Source: JBOGUF01 sp050696075 (lineage in GTDB: Bacteria; Chloroflexota; Chloroflexia; Thermomicrobiales; UBA6265). Taken from it: DNA of 37,369 nt. Position numbers and translations under genes: made by a program. Location: positions 1 through 37,369 of the forward strand of contig JBOGUF010000133.1 in NCBI GenBank assembly GCA_050696075.1, read 5' to 3'. This document shows, one piece after another, positions 22,424-30,754 of the stretch; within the stretch, counting starts at the first letter, position 1, and each line of letters starts with the position of its first letter. The notes beneath the pieces were generated by a model. It had not been told where the DNA came from and made no database searches. It saw only the letters and a program-made list of their open reading frames with translations.

Positions 22424-23431
22424 CTACGATGGCGGCAGCGAAATGGGCCGACCTTCGCGGTACGACCGCTGGGCGGCGATGGCGATGGCGAGAGCGGCGC
22501 GGCCGTCGGCGCCGGTGACGGCGGGCGGCTCGCCGGCGAGGGTGCGCCGCGCCCAATCCTCCAGTTCATTCCGGTAGGTCTCGCCGAAGCGGATCAACCA
22601 ATGATCGACGCCGTCGGTGGTGATGCCGTCTTCGGTCGCCAGCAGGCAGTCGGTCCCATGCGGGCGGCCGATGAAGAGCGTGCCGTTCGTGCCGACGATC
22701 TCCGTCCGCACGTCATAGGCGTACCGCGCGGCGCTGACGCCTTCAACGTGGCCCAGGCCGCCGCGAACGAAGCGTAGCGTGCTAAGGGCAAGGTCAATCG
22801 GGTCTGAATGAGGATCGGGGTCAGACTGCCGGGCCATCACCGCCTGCACCTCGGCCACCTCGTCCCCGATGAGCCAGCGTGCGTCGTCGTAGTCGTGGAT
22901 GGAAGAGTTGACGAAGACGCGGTCGTCCGGCTCAGTCGTGGCCGCCATGGGCCCGGTGCGATTGCGATGCACCGCCTTGAAGAGGATCGGCGCGCCGATT
23001 CGACCAGCGTCGATGTGGCGCCTGGCGGCGACGTAGGCCGGGTCGTAGCGGCGCATGAAGCCGATTTGCAGCCGCACCCCTGCCTCGGCAACGGCGGCCA
23101 GCGCCTGGTCCGCCTCCTCCAGCGTGGTCGTGATCGGCTTCTCGCAGAAGACATCCTTCTTATGCGTCGTGGCGGCGATGATCCCCTCGCCGTGCGCCTG
23201 ATCGGCTGAGGCGATCACGACCGCCTCGACGTCCGGGTCGGCGGCCATTTCCGCCGCCGTCGTGTACCAGCGCGGCACGCTGAGTTCCGCCGCGACCGCC
23301 CGCGCCGTCTCCGGCACGGCATCGGCCACGGCGACTAGCCGCGTGCCGCCGATGCGGTGCGCCAGGTTCTCCGCGTGCCGCCGGCCAAGCATGCCGACCC
23401 CGATCACGCCGACGCCAAGTTGTGTTGCCAC
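22424..23431 (-). CDS. Gfo/Idh/MocA family oxidoreductase
   Basis: 335 aa, GTG 23431 with GGAGG upstream. The NAD-binding fold opens with GVIGVGMLGRRHAENLA, then the E97-K98-P motif in VFCEKPITTTLEEAD, and the C-terminal domain has the substrate-site pair in SIHDYDDARWLIGDEV. Inositol 2-dehydrogenase and related scyllo-inositol or sugar dehydrogenases share this set. The exact substrate is unclear. No inositol genes are nearby, but the sugar-acid cluster begins 1 kb away on the same strand. Confidence 0.9.
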   Translation of the reverse strand: MATQLGVGVIGVGMLGRRHAENLAHRIGGTRLVAVADAVPETARAVAAELSVPRWYTTAAEMAADPDVEAVVIASADQAHGEGIIAATTHKKDVFCEKPITTTLEEADQALAAVAEAGVRLQIGFMRRYDPAYVAARRHIDAGRIGAPILFKAVHRNRTGPMAATTEPDDRVFVNSSIHDYDDARWLIGDEVAEVQAVMARQSDPDPHSDPIDLALSTLRFVRGGLGHVEGVSAARYAYDVRTEIVGTNGTLFIGRPHGTDCLLATEDGITTDGVDHWLIRFGETYRNELEDWARRTLAGEPPAVTGADGRAALAIAIAAQRSYREGRPISLPPS

Positions 23432-23506
23432 TCAACATCCTCCGGCAAGAAAGCCGTCCTAAAGCGGATCGGGCGCCACACGAAGGGCAGGGATCTCCTC
23501 TCATTG

Positions 23507-23983
23507 TTATGGCGAGACAGATCCATAGACTCGCGCTATTCGAGCCATGAGGAGATAGAGTCGACCTTCGATGCTGGTGAACGGTTCGAAGTCGAATTGT
23601 TGATAGAACCTGCTCGCGTTTGCATCTTTCGCATCCACAATTACGGCCATCGCGCCTACGTGTTCGCTGAACCCACGGGCGAGCCGAAGCGCGTGGATGA
23701 GCATCAGTTTGCCCACACCCTGCCCCTGATATCGGGAGTCGAGCGCAAGCCGCCCAAGCAGAATGGCCGGCAAAGCGGGATACCGTGGAAGCTTACGCAC
23801 TATCTCATGGGGCAAGTCCGGTGGAAGGATGGAAGAACAACTCAACGTAAAGTAGCCAGCGACCTGCTCTGCCTCTGAGTCTTGCATGACATGCACCGCG
23901 GCCATGTGGCTGCGGACATCTTGGCCGGCTCGCTCGCGCAAGTAACGATCGAGGAGTTCGAAGCGATAGCGTGCGTCTGCCAC
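23507..23983 (-). CDS. GNAT acetyltransferase toxin (TacT/AtaT type)
   Basis: 158 aa, GTG 23983. The acetyl-CoA loop is LDSRYQGQGVGKLMLIHALRLA (Q/RxxGxG). C-terminal motif: NASRFYQQFDFEPF. This architecture and the partner directly upstream (3 bp gap) match GNAT toxins that acetylate aminoacyl-tRNAs. A housekeeping acetyltransferase is less likely given the pairing. Confidence 0.85.
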   Translation of the reverse strand: MADARYRFELLDRYLRERAGQDVRSHMAAVHVMQDSEAEQVAGYFTLSCSSILPPDLPHEIVRKLPRYPALPAILLGRLALDSRYQGQGVGKLMLIHALRLARGFSEHVGAMAVIVDAKDANASRFYQQFDFEPFTSIEGRLYLLMARIARVYGSVSP

Positions 23984-23986
23984 CGA

Positions 23987-24283
23987 CTATTCACCAAACA
24001 CGTCGCGATAGTGTTGGAAGGCCGCGCGCAAGCGCTCGCTCGGTTCGCCGGGATCGTCTAAGCGGTCGATGATCCGCTCGTACTCTTCAGCGGAAACACG
24101 GGTGGCGACGCCCGGATAGGCAAAGATGATGTCGTTCGCTTCTGCTTCGAGAACGGTCACAAGGAACTCCTCGAGCGACAGCCGCTGAACGGCCGCCGCA
24201 TGTTCAAGGAGAGCCTTCTGCTCTGACGTTATCGCTACGGTAATCGTGTGCTGATCTGGCCTCGTTGCAACTGTTGTTGCCAT
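23987..24283 (-). CDS. DUF1778-like ribbon-helix-helix antitoxin
   Basis: 98 aa from ATG 24283 (a TTG three codons upstream at 24292 is possible). The N-terminal HTITVAITSEQKALLEHAAAVQRLSLEEFLV resembles the RHH strand and helices of DUF1778 antitoxins. The tail is SAEEYERIIDRLDDPGEPSERLRAAFQHYRDVFGE. It precedes the GNAT gene by 3 bp. DNA-binding autoregulation is expected, though no clear operator is seen. Confidence 0.8.
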   Translation of the reverse strand: MATTVATRPDQHTITVAITSEQKALLEHAAAVQRLSLEEFLVTVLEAEANDIIFAYPGVATRVSAEEYERIIDRLDDPGEPSERLRAAFQHYRDVFGE

Positions 24284-24361
24284 ATCCGACAACCCGCCTA
24301 CTTGCTCGACTCCGCTTTCAGAACTCTACGATGAACGGAGAAGAAACACCATAAGGGTCGT

Positions 24362-25573
24362 CTATGTGTTCGCTTCGGTACTCCTGCGTACGTGCGCGTC
24401 CGCCCGCTCCGTTACCTCTGGCCGCAGCTTGGTCCCCAAGCCCGGACCCGGCGGCGGCGAGCAGACACCGTTCCCAATCGACGGCAACTCGGTCACCAAC
24501 TCGGTGTACCAGCCGGTGTAGAAGGCGCGGACCGTCTCCTGGATCATCGCGTTCGGGGCGTTCAGCGAGAGGTGGGTGGAGGCGACCAACACCACCGGAC
24601 CGGTGCAGTCGTGGGGGGCGACGGGGAGTTGATATGCCTCGGCCATGGTCGCGATCTTCTTCGCCTCGGAGATGCCGCCGCACCAGGAGAGGTCGAGCAT
24701 GATGATCCGCGCCGCCTCCCGCTCCATCACCTCGCGGAAGGACCAGCGGGTCGCCAGCGTCTCGCTGGCGACAGTCGGCACGTCGGTCGAGGCGGTGAAG
24801 GTCGCCAGCGCGTCGATGTTGTCCGCCTTCAGCGGGTCCTCGAACCAGAAGGGTTCGAAATCCTCCAGCGCGCGGGCGATCCTGATCGCCGTCGGCAGGT
24901 TCCAGAGCGAGTGGAACTCGACCATGACGTCCATCTCGAGTCCGACCGCGTCGCGAATCCGGCGGAAGGGTTCGAGCGCCTTGTCGAGATCCTTACGGGA
25001 GATATACGTGCCGTCGCTCGCCTCGGCGTAGGGGTCGAAGGGCCAGATCTTCATCCCGGCGATGCCCTGTGAGAGTAGGCTCTTGGCCAACTCGTCAGCC
25101 CGGTTGAGGAAGCCGTCCAGGTCCTCATACGGCCCTTCGCAAAGCTCGTCGGCGATGCCCCAGTTGGTGACTTCCTGGCGGGGGCGGGCGCGGACGTAGC
25201 GGTAGCCGGCGCAGGTGTTGTAGATGCGGATCTGCTCGCGGCTGGGTCCGCCGAGCAATTGGCAGATCGGCTGGTTGGTAACCTGACCGAAGAGATCCCA
25301 GAGGGCGATGTCGACCGCCGAGTTGCCGCGCATCTCGACGCCGCTGCCGCCGTAGCCGACGTAGCCGTAGAGGGCGCGGGCGTGGCGGTCGATGTGGAGC
25401 GGGTGCTTGCCGATCAGGTACGGCGCGACGCTCTCATGGATATATGCCTCGACTGCCTTCGCCCCGAAAAAGGTCTCCCCCAGCCCGACCAGCCCGTCGT
25501 CGGTGTGGACCTGGACCCAGAGCAGATTCGGAAACTCGTCGAGGCGGATCGTCTCGATGGCGGTGACCTTCAT
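24362..25573 (-). CDS. Enolase-superfamily sugar-acid dehydratase, third copy
   Basis: 403 aa from ATG 25573 (GTG at 25585 directly after the upstream stop is the alternative). Residues: K175 (GMKIWPFD), E219 with H221 (MVEFHSLWN), E245 (WFEDPL), E271 (ASETLATRWSF), D294 (MLDLSWCGG) and H321 (APHDCTGP). The H-x-late-His pattern and RWSF/RWDF motif are like D-galactonate dehydratase. The first metal ligand is Glu where Asp is usual, so chemistry should be tested. It is the last gene of the sugar cluster, directly after the GH13-like enzyme, so its substrate probably comes from that import pathway. Confidence 0.88.
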   Translation of the reverse strand: MKVTAIETIRLDEFPNLLWVQVHTDDGLVGLGETFFGAKAVEAYIHESVAPYLIGKHPLHIDRHARALYGYVGYGGSGVEMRGNSAVDIALWDLFGQVTNQPICQLLGGPSREQIRIYNTCAGYRYVRARPRQEVTNWGIADELCEGPYEDLDGFLNRADELAKSLLSQGIAGMKIWPFDPYAEASDGTYISRKDLDKALEPFRRIRDAVGLEMDVMVEFHSLWNLPTAIRIARALEDFEPFWFEDPLKADNIDALATFTASTDVPTVASETLATRWSFREVMEREAARIIMLDLSWCGGISEAKKIATMAEAYQLPVAPHDCTGPVVLVASTHLSLNAPNAMIQETVRAFYTGWYTELVTELPSIGNGVCSPPPGPGLGTKLRPEVTERADAHVRRSTEANT

Positions 25574-25585
25574 GGATTCTTGCAC

Positions 25586-27922
25586 CTATATGCTTGCATC
25601 GCCGGCCGGTCGCACGACCAACAGACGCGGCTCGTATGGACCGAACGGTACCCGAATCTCGCGCAACCCGTCGCCCGGCCCAGCGTAACGCGAATCGACC
25701 TCGACCGCGCGATCGTTCCATGCGTCGTACAGCGTGTATTCCCCGGCATTGAGGCCCAACCGGTTCGGGGCGAGCGCACATACGGCCTCGGCCGGCTGAT
25801 CCGAGAGGTTCACCAGCAGGACCGAACTGTCGCGGCCGTGGCGGCGAATGACGGCGTAGATCGCGTCGTGGTCGGCGGCGACCGCGTCGTAGTCGGCGGT
25901 TCCATGCCCGATCTCGGGCAGTGTCGTGCGCAGGCGGTGCACACGGCGGATCTCCTCTTCCAGGCCGCACTCGCCGCCGACGAAAGTCATGTAGGCCCCG
26001 CCGCTGAGGGCGAAGACGGCCAGCAAAGCGCGGGCCGCCTCGATGCCGTACTGCTCCCGCCGCCATTTGTGGCCGGGGAGGGGCCACCAGAAGGTGTCGT
26101 GGCTGTCGATGTGGTGGGCGATCCGCGCGCCGCGCGGGAGAACGTCGTTGCGGTCGCGGAACCAGGCGGCCAGCTCTCGCCCATTCCGGACGGCAACGCT
26201 CGTGGTCCGATCTTCAGTCGCCGGGTGGAGCACGGCGTGGACCAGCCACTGCTCATCGTAGTTGTAGACAAGGTCCATCACCTCGTAGAAGAGGAGGCCG
26301 CTCGGTTCGGTGTAGAGCAGAGCGTCCCCCTTGAGGCGCTTCAGCCGCGGACGCAGGCGCGCGAAGAGTTGGAGGCAGCCGAGGGGGGAGTAGCTGGCGC
26401 GGTGTTGGGTCGTCGGTGACCAGTTGGGAAGGGCGTTGTAGGTCGGAGCGTCGAAGCGGAAGCCGTCGACGTCGAGGCGACGGACCAGATCCAGCGCGGC
26501 CTCCGCAAAATACTCTTGCCAGGCGACGTTGGCGACGTCGAACGCCTTGGTGTAGATGCCGATGATCTCTCCCGCCGAGTCGCGCATGAACCATGCCGGA
26601 TACTCGTCGGCGAGGGGGTGACGCGCCGGGGAACCGCCCGCCCAGTGCGGCTCGAAGTCGAGGATGTGGCGGCACCATGCGATCTGCATCTGCTCGTTCC
26701 CGGAGAGCCCCGCGCCGAACGGGTTGCTCATCGCCTCGTCGAGCCGGGCGAAGAAGAGCCCGGTACGCACGCGCTCGGCCGTCTCGGCCATGACCTCCTG
26801 GTCGATCACGCCGTGGAGAAGGAGATCAAGGATGACGCGCATGCCGAGCGCGTGCGCGGCGTCGACCAATGCCTTCAAGTCGGCCTCATCGCCATACGAG
26901 GTCGTGACGTCGGCGTAGTCGTGGACGTTGTAGCTGGGATACGGCTGGCGAGGCATGATCTGGAGGCAGCTGAAGCCGAGCCCCTTGATCCGACCCAGGT
27001 CGACGATCAGGTCGCGGACGGTCGGGTAGGGGCTATATTCCCAACCGCCGCGGAAGACCGAGTAGCCGATCTGGACCTCGAAGATGCTGACCGCGTCGAT
27101 CCAATCCGGGCGATCGTTCGGCGTGACGATACCGAGCGGCGCGTACCAATCCGGGACCCGATCGCGGACTTCGGCCCAGGTCCCGTCGAGGACATCGAGG
27201 TGGACCGCGCCGTAGTGCAGTCCATCCCCCGGCGAGAGGCGGCCGGCAAGTCCGGTGTTCAGGGAGAGCCGCAACGCGCCACGGTCGGTCTGGAGGCTCA
27301 ATTCGCCGATCTCCGTACGGCAGATCGGCCAGACCACGACGATCCGATGGTCCGCGGGGTGATGTACGGTAACGAGACCGGTCGAGCCGCGCACGCCGCC
27401 GGCGGGAGAAATGGCGACCGGTTCGACGAGGGCAGCGGCGCAGACGCCCGGCCGAAGGTGGTTGCCCGGTGCTTCCACCCGCCAGGCGGGTAAGTCGGGT
27501 AGCTGGAAGACGAAATCGAGGTGAAGGTTGCGGAGTGTCGCCGGGTCCGTCGCCGCGGGTGGCCGCACCACGACGCTTAGTTCCAGCCGCGGGTGGCTCT
27601 GGCGGAAGGTGTAGCGCCAATCGATCATCCAGCCGCCGGCCGCGGTCGCAACGGTGAAGGTTTCGGTTGGGCCGTCGTCCTCGTGGGACGCCGTGTCACC
27701 GAGGAGGCAGAAGTCGTCGCAGCGAATTGTGTTGACATACTCAAGGCCACGAGGCTGTCGGTATCGCTCGTCGCCGTTGGTTTCCAGACAGGCGGTGATG
27801 GAAAGGGGCATGGCGTCTACCTGATCCTGACGCCACCGGATGAGCGAGGTCGGCAGGCCGGTTGCCGGGTCGAGCCGGACGCCGATTCGTTTGGTGCGAT
27901 CAGAGAAGCTAAGCTCGTTCAT
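25586..27922 (-). CDS. GH13-like (alpha-amylase clan) intracellular glycosidase with a large N-terminal beta domain
   Basis: 778 aa from ATG 27922 (a GTG at 27943 is the alternative). Residues 1-265 form a beta-sandwich domain with no recognised family. The barrel begins near 275 (SIFEVQIGYSVF). Clan signatures: nucleophile D491 in DVDGFRFDAPT, acid/base E539 in LLYTEPSG, stabilising H608-D609 in HHIDSHDTFW. The usual region I DxxxNH is replaced by VILDLLLHGV (about 363-372). No signal peptide, so it acts on imported sugars. It lies after two permease genes and before a dehydratase gene, which suggests it cleaves the transported oligosaccharide. Specificity is unknown. Confidence 0.85.
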   Translation of the reverse strand: MNELSFSDRTKRIGVRLDPATGLPTSLIRWRQDQVDAMPLSITACLETNGDERYRQPRGLEYVNTIRCDDFCLLGDTASHEDDGPTETFTVATAAGGWMIDWRYTFRQSHPRLELSVVVRPPAATDPATLRNLHLDFVFQLPDLPAWRVEAPGNHLRPGVCAAALVEPVAISPAGGVRGSTGLVTVHHPADHRIVVVWPICRTEIGELSLQTDRGALRLSLNTGLAGRLSPGDGLHYGAVHLDVLDGTWAEVRDRVPDWYAPLGIVTPNDRPDWIDAVSIFEVQIGYSVFRGGWEYSPYPTVRDLIVDLGRIKGLGFSCLQIMPRQPYPSYNVHDYADVTTSYGDEADLKALVDAAHALGMRVILDLLLHGVIDQEVMAETAERVRTGLFFARLDEAMSNPFGAGLSGNEQMQIAWCRHILDFEPHWAGGSPARHPLADEYPAWFMRDSAGEIIGIYTKAFDVANVAWQEYFAEAALDLVRRLDVDGFRFDAPTYNALPNWSPTTQHRASYSPLGCLQLFARLRPRLKRLKGDALLYTEPSGLLFYEVMDLVYNYDEQWLVHAVLHPATEDRTTSVAVRNGRELAAWFRDRNDVLPRGARIAHHIDSHDTFWWPLPGHKWRREQYGIEAARALLAVFALSGGAYMTFVGGECGLEEEIRRVHRLRTTLPEIGHGTADYDAVAADHDAIYAVIRRHGRDSSVLLVNLSDQPAEAVCALAPNRLGLNAGEYTLYDAWNDRAVEVDSRYAGPGDGLREIRVPFGPYEPRLLVVRPAGDASI

Positions 27923-27996
27923 CGTCTTCCCGTCATGAGCCACATTTGATCTTCAGTGCACGCCACCATTCGTCGACGGATGACGGCCCACCCCCG

Positions 27997-28833
27997 CTAC
28001 TTCAACCCCGACAACCCGCCCATCGCCACGAAGAACCGCCGCTGCAACACCAAAAACAGAACGATGACCGGGAGGGCGGCGACGACGGCGCCGGCCATTA
28101 GCAGGTGCCACTCAGTGCCATATTGCTCCTGGAACTTGGAAAGACCGACGGTGAGCGGGCGGTACTGGTCGGTGGTGGTGACGACGAGCGGCCAGAGGAA
28201 CTCGTCCCAGTAGGTGACGAAGGTCAGGATCGCCAGCGTCGTCAGCCCAGGCCCGGAGAGGGGCATGACGATGCGGAAGAAGATGCCGAACTCGCTCGCG
28301 CCGTCGACACGGGCCGCATCGATGTAGTCGTCTGGAATTGACAGCATGAACTGGCGCATGAGAAAGATCCCCAGCGCGCTCATGGCGAAGGGGACGATCA
28401 GCGCCTGGTAGGTGTTGATCCACTTGAACTCCCGGATGATCAGGTAGAGCGGGATCAGGATCGCGGCGAAGGGAACCATGATCGTCGAGAGGATGAACCC
28501 GAAAATCAGGTTCTTGCCGGGGAAATCGAACTTGGCCAGGCTGTAGCCGACCATCGAGCAGAAGAGGACGTTGAGGGCGACGATGCTGCCGGTGACGAAG
28601 GCACTGTTCAGGAAATAGTGGTCGAGGTTGAAGTCGGTGAAAATCTCGACGTAGTTGCGCGGCCGCCACTCGGGCGGAATCAGATTGACCGGCGAGGAGA
28701 GGATGTCCTGCCGCGTCATGAACGACGCCGACACCATCCAGATCGCCGGTAGCAGGAAGACGAGCAGCCCGGCGGTGAGCAGCAGGTAGAACAACGCGGT
28801 ACGAGCGGCACGTTTGACGTCGATGGTGGTCAT
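27997..28833 (-). CDS. Carbohydrate ABC transporter permease (MalG type)
   Basis: 278 aa, ATG 28833 with AAGGAGC. Six membrane segments can be placed. The EAA loop is DAARVDGASEFGIFFRIVMPLSGPGL. The C-terminal LQRRFFVAMGGLSGLK is a common MalG ending. It starts 10 bp after the MalF-type gene. It forms the transmembrane pair with that protein and works with the binding protein at 30755. No ATPase gene is present. Confidence 0.93.
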   Translation of the reverse strand: MTTIDVKRAARTALFYLLLTAGLLVFLLPAIWMVSASFMTRQDILSSPVNLIPPEWRPRNYVEIFTDFNLDHYFLNSAFVTGSIVALNVLFCSMVGYSLAKFDFPGKNLIFGFILSTIMVPFAAILIPLYLIIREFKWINTYQALIVPFAMSALGIFLMRQFMLSIPDDYIDAARVDGASEFGIFFRIVMPLSGPGLTTLAILTFVTYWDEFLWPLVVTTTDQYRPLTVGLSKFQEQYGTEWHLLMAGAVVAALPVIVLFLVLQRRFFVAMGGLSGLK

Positions 28834-28843
28834 CGGGCGCTCC

Positions 28844-29773
28844 TTACTCTGGCCGTGCACCGAGCAGGCGGAACTGGATCAGCGTCAGGCCGAGCAGCAT
28901 CAGCAAGAGCAGCATCGACGCCGCGCTCGCGTACCCCATCTTCAGGAACTCGAAAGCGTTCTCGAAGATGAACATCGGCAGGACGCGGGTGGCGTTGCCG
29001 GGGCCGCCGCCGGTCAGGATGTAGGCCGGGGTGAAGACCTGGAAGGCGACGATGATTGAGATCACCGCCACGTACAGCATCACCGGCCGCAGCAGCGGCA
29101 GCGTGATGTCCCGGAACTTCTGGAGGCCGTTGGCCCCGTCGAGCGATGCGGCCTCGTAGTAATCGGTTGGGATTCCGCGCAGCCCGGCCAGGTAGATGAT
29201 CATGTAGGCAGGCGTGCCCTTGACGACGCTGAGCAGAATCAGCGCCGGCATCGCCAGGTCCCGGTCGTTCAACCAGCGGACGTAGCCGAAGCCGAGCGGC
29301 TCGCTGGCGAGCGTCATCAAGCCCCAACTCGGTTGGTAGACGAGGACCCAGAGCAGGCACCAGACAAAGAGCGATATGACCGCTGGGATGTAGTAGGCAG
29401 AGAGGTAGAACTGGCGGAAGCGGAACGGCCGGTTGAAGACCAGGGCCAGCCCCAGCGCCAGAACCCAGATCGGGATCACCGTGCCAAAGACGTAGACGAA
29501 GGTGACCTTGATCGCGTTGATGAACTCCGCGTCGGCGAGCAGTTGCCGGTAGTTCTCCAGGCCGACGTACGTCGGGTCGTTGAGTAGACCCCACTCGTTG
29601 AAGCTGATCCAAACCGCCCAGCCCAGAGGGAAGATATAGAAGACGCTGAAGAAGATCAGCGCCGGGGAGGCGAAGATCAGACCGTAGCGCGTCTTCTTGA
29701 TCGGGCTACCGCGCCGGGCGACCGGCCGGATGCGGCCGCGGATCGACGTGGTTGCGGCTCCTGCTCGTGCCAT
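28844..29773 (-). CDS. Carbohydrate ABC transporter permease (MalF type)
   Basis: 309 aa, ATG 29773. An N-terminal basic stretch precedes the first helix (LIFASPALIFFSVFYIFPLGWAVWISF). The EAA loop is EAASLDGANGLQKFRDITLPLLRPV. A stem-loop (29810-29874) lies upstream between this gene and the SDR gene. It pairs with the MalG-type permease at 27997. Confidence 0.93.
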   Translation of the reverse strand: MARAGAATTSIRGRIRPVARRGSPIKKTRYGLIFASPALIFFSVFYIFPLGWAVWISFNEWGLLNDPTYVGLENYRQLLADAEFINAIKVTFVYVFGTVIPIWVLALGLALVFNRPFRFRQFYLSAYYIPAVISLFVWCLLWVLVYQPSWGLMTLASEPLGFGYVRWLNDRDLAMPALILLSVVKGTPAYMIIYLAGLRGIPTDYYEAASLDGANGLQKFRDITLPLLRPVMLYVAVISIIVAFQVFTPAYILTGGGPGNATRVLPMFIFENAFEFLKMGYASAASMLLLLMLLGLTLIQFRLLGARPE

Positions 29774-29809
29774 CGGGACATCCTCGTGGCGGAATGCGGA
29801 GGACGACTT

Positions 29810-29874
29810 GCCCCACTCCCAGCCGCCACCCAGAAGGAACCAAGCCCGTGCGCAAGGGCGGCTGGGAGTGGGGC
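29810..29874 (-). terminator. 18-bp perfect stem-loop between SDR and permease genes
   Basis: Arms 29810-29827 and 29857-29874 are exact inverted copies with a 29-nt loop. The arms begin with CCCCACTCCC, as in 5515-5541. Located inside the sugar operon, it may act as an attenuator, or stabilise upstream mRNA, so that binding protein exceeds permease. No T-run follows. Confidence 0.6.
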
Positions 29875-29886
29875 CAACTCGACGAA

Positions 29887-30642
29887 CTACGGCTTAACCG
29901 TCCGGCCGCCGTCCACCGGCAGCAGGGCGCCCGTCACCCAGGCCGCGTCGTCGGAGGCGAGGTAGCAGACGGCGCGGGCGATGTCCCAGGGCCGCCCCGG
30001 CCGGTTCACCGGCAGGCCGGGGTTCGTCCAGGGCCGGTGCTCCCAGAGATGCCGGTTGATGTCGGTCGGGACGCCGCCGGGGAGGACGGCATTAACGCGA
30101 ATGTGGTGCTCGCCCAACGCCACCGCCATCGCGGCGGTCATCGCGTTGACGCCGCCCTTCGTCGCGCAGTAGTGGACCATGTCAGGACCGCCGATGTAAC
30201 TGGAGACGCTCGAGACGTGGACGATCGCCCCGCCACCCTGGTCGCGCATGACCGTCGCCGCCGCCTGGCTCGTCACAAACGCGCCGTACAGGTTCGTGCG
30301 GATCGTCTCGTTCCAGATCTCGTCGGTGATCTCCCAGAACGAGCGATAGGCGCAAATGCCGGCGTTGTTGACCAGCACGTCAAGCTGCCCGAACCGCGCG
30401 ACGGCAGCCGCGACCAGCGCCTCGGCGTCCCCCCGCCTGCCCACGTCGGCCCGTACCGCCGCCGCCGATCCGCCGCGCTGGGTGATCTCGGCGACGACCT
30501 CGTGCGCGCTTTCCTCGGCTCGGACGTGGTTGACGACGACCGCGGCCCCTTCCCCTGCCATCTCCAGCGCGATCCCCCGTCCGATCCCTCGCGCCCCGCC
30601 GGTGACGATCGCGACCTTCCCCTCAAATCGTCTGCTCCTCAC
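29887..30642 (-). CDS. Short-chain dehydrogenase/reductase (SDR)
   Basis: 251 aa, GTG 30642. Cofactor motif TGGARGIG (14-21), NNAG (92-95), N117, S144/S145, and Y158-C-A-T-K162. The HV in VVVNHVRAEE, with an Arg after the second strand, hints at NADP use, but this is weak. It lies between the binding-protein and permease genes of the sugar cluster. Oxidation of a sugar to a lactone is the likely role if the cluster is one pathway. Confidence 0.9.
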   Translation of the reverse strand: MRSRRFEGKVAIVTGGARGIGRGIALEMAGEGAAVVVNHVRAEESAHEVVAEITQRGGSAAAVRADVGRRGDAEALVAAAVARFGQLDVLVNNAGICAYRSFWEITDEIWNETIRTNLYGAFVTSQAAATVMRDQGGGAIVHVSSVSSYIGGPDMVHYCATKGGVNAMTAAMAVALGEHHIRVNAVLPGGVPTDINRHLWEHRPWTNPGLPVNRPGRPWDIARAVCYLASDDAAWVTGALLPVDGGRTVKP

Positions 30643-30688
30643 GGTGTTCCCCTTGGTGATCGTCCTCTTCGCAAGTCACGCCTTGGGC

Positions 30689-30753
30689 ACTCGGGACTCG
30701 GCACTGACGCCTATGGCTCGTCCGGGTTGGTCGTCTGAGGGGACGTCCCGAGT
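30689..30753 (-). terminator. Inverted repeat directly after the binding-protein gene
   Basis: ACTCGGGAC (30689-30697) and GTCCCGAGT (30745-30753) form a 9-bp stem with a 47-nt loop, 2 bp past the stop at 30755. A stem-loop at this place often raises binding-protein expression over the downstream genes. Confidence 0.4.
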
Positions 30754-30754
30754 C

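Noticed and set aside
22332..22577. Short plus-strand ORF over the end of the Gfo/Idh/MocA gene
   Set aside because: Overlaps the real gene antisense and has no motif.
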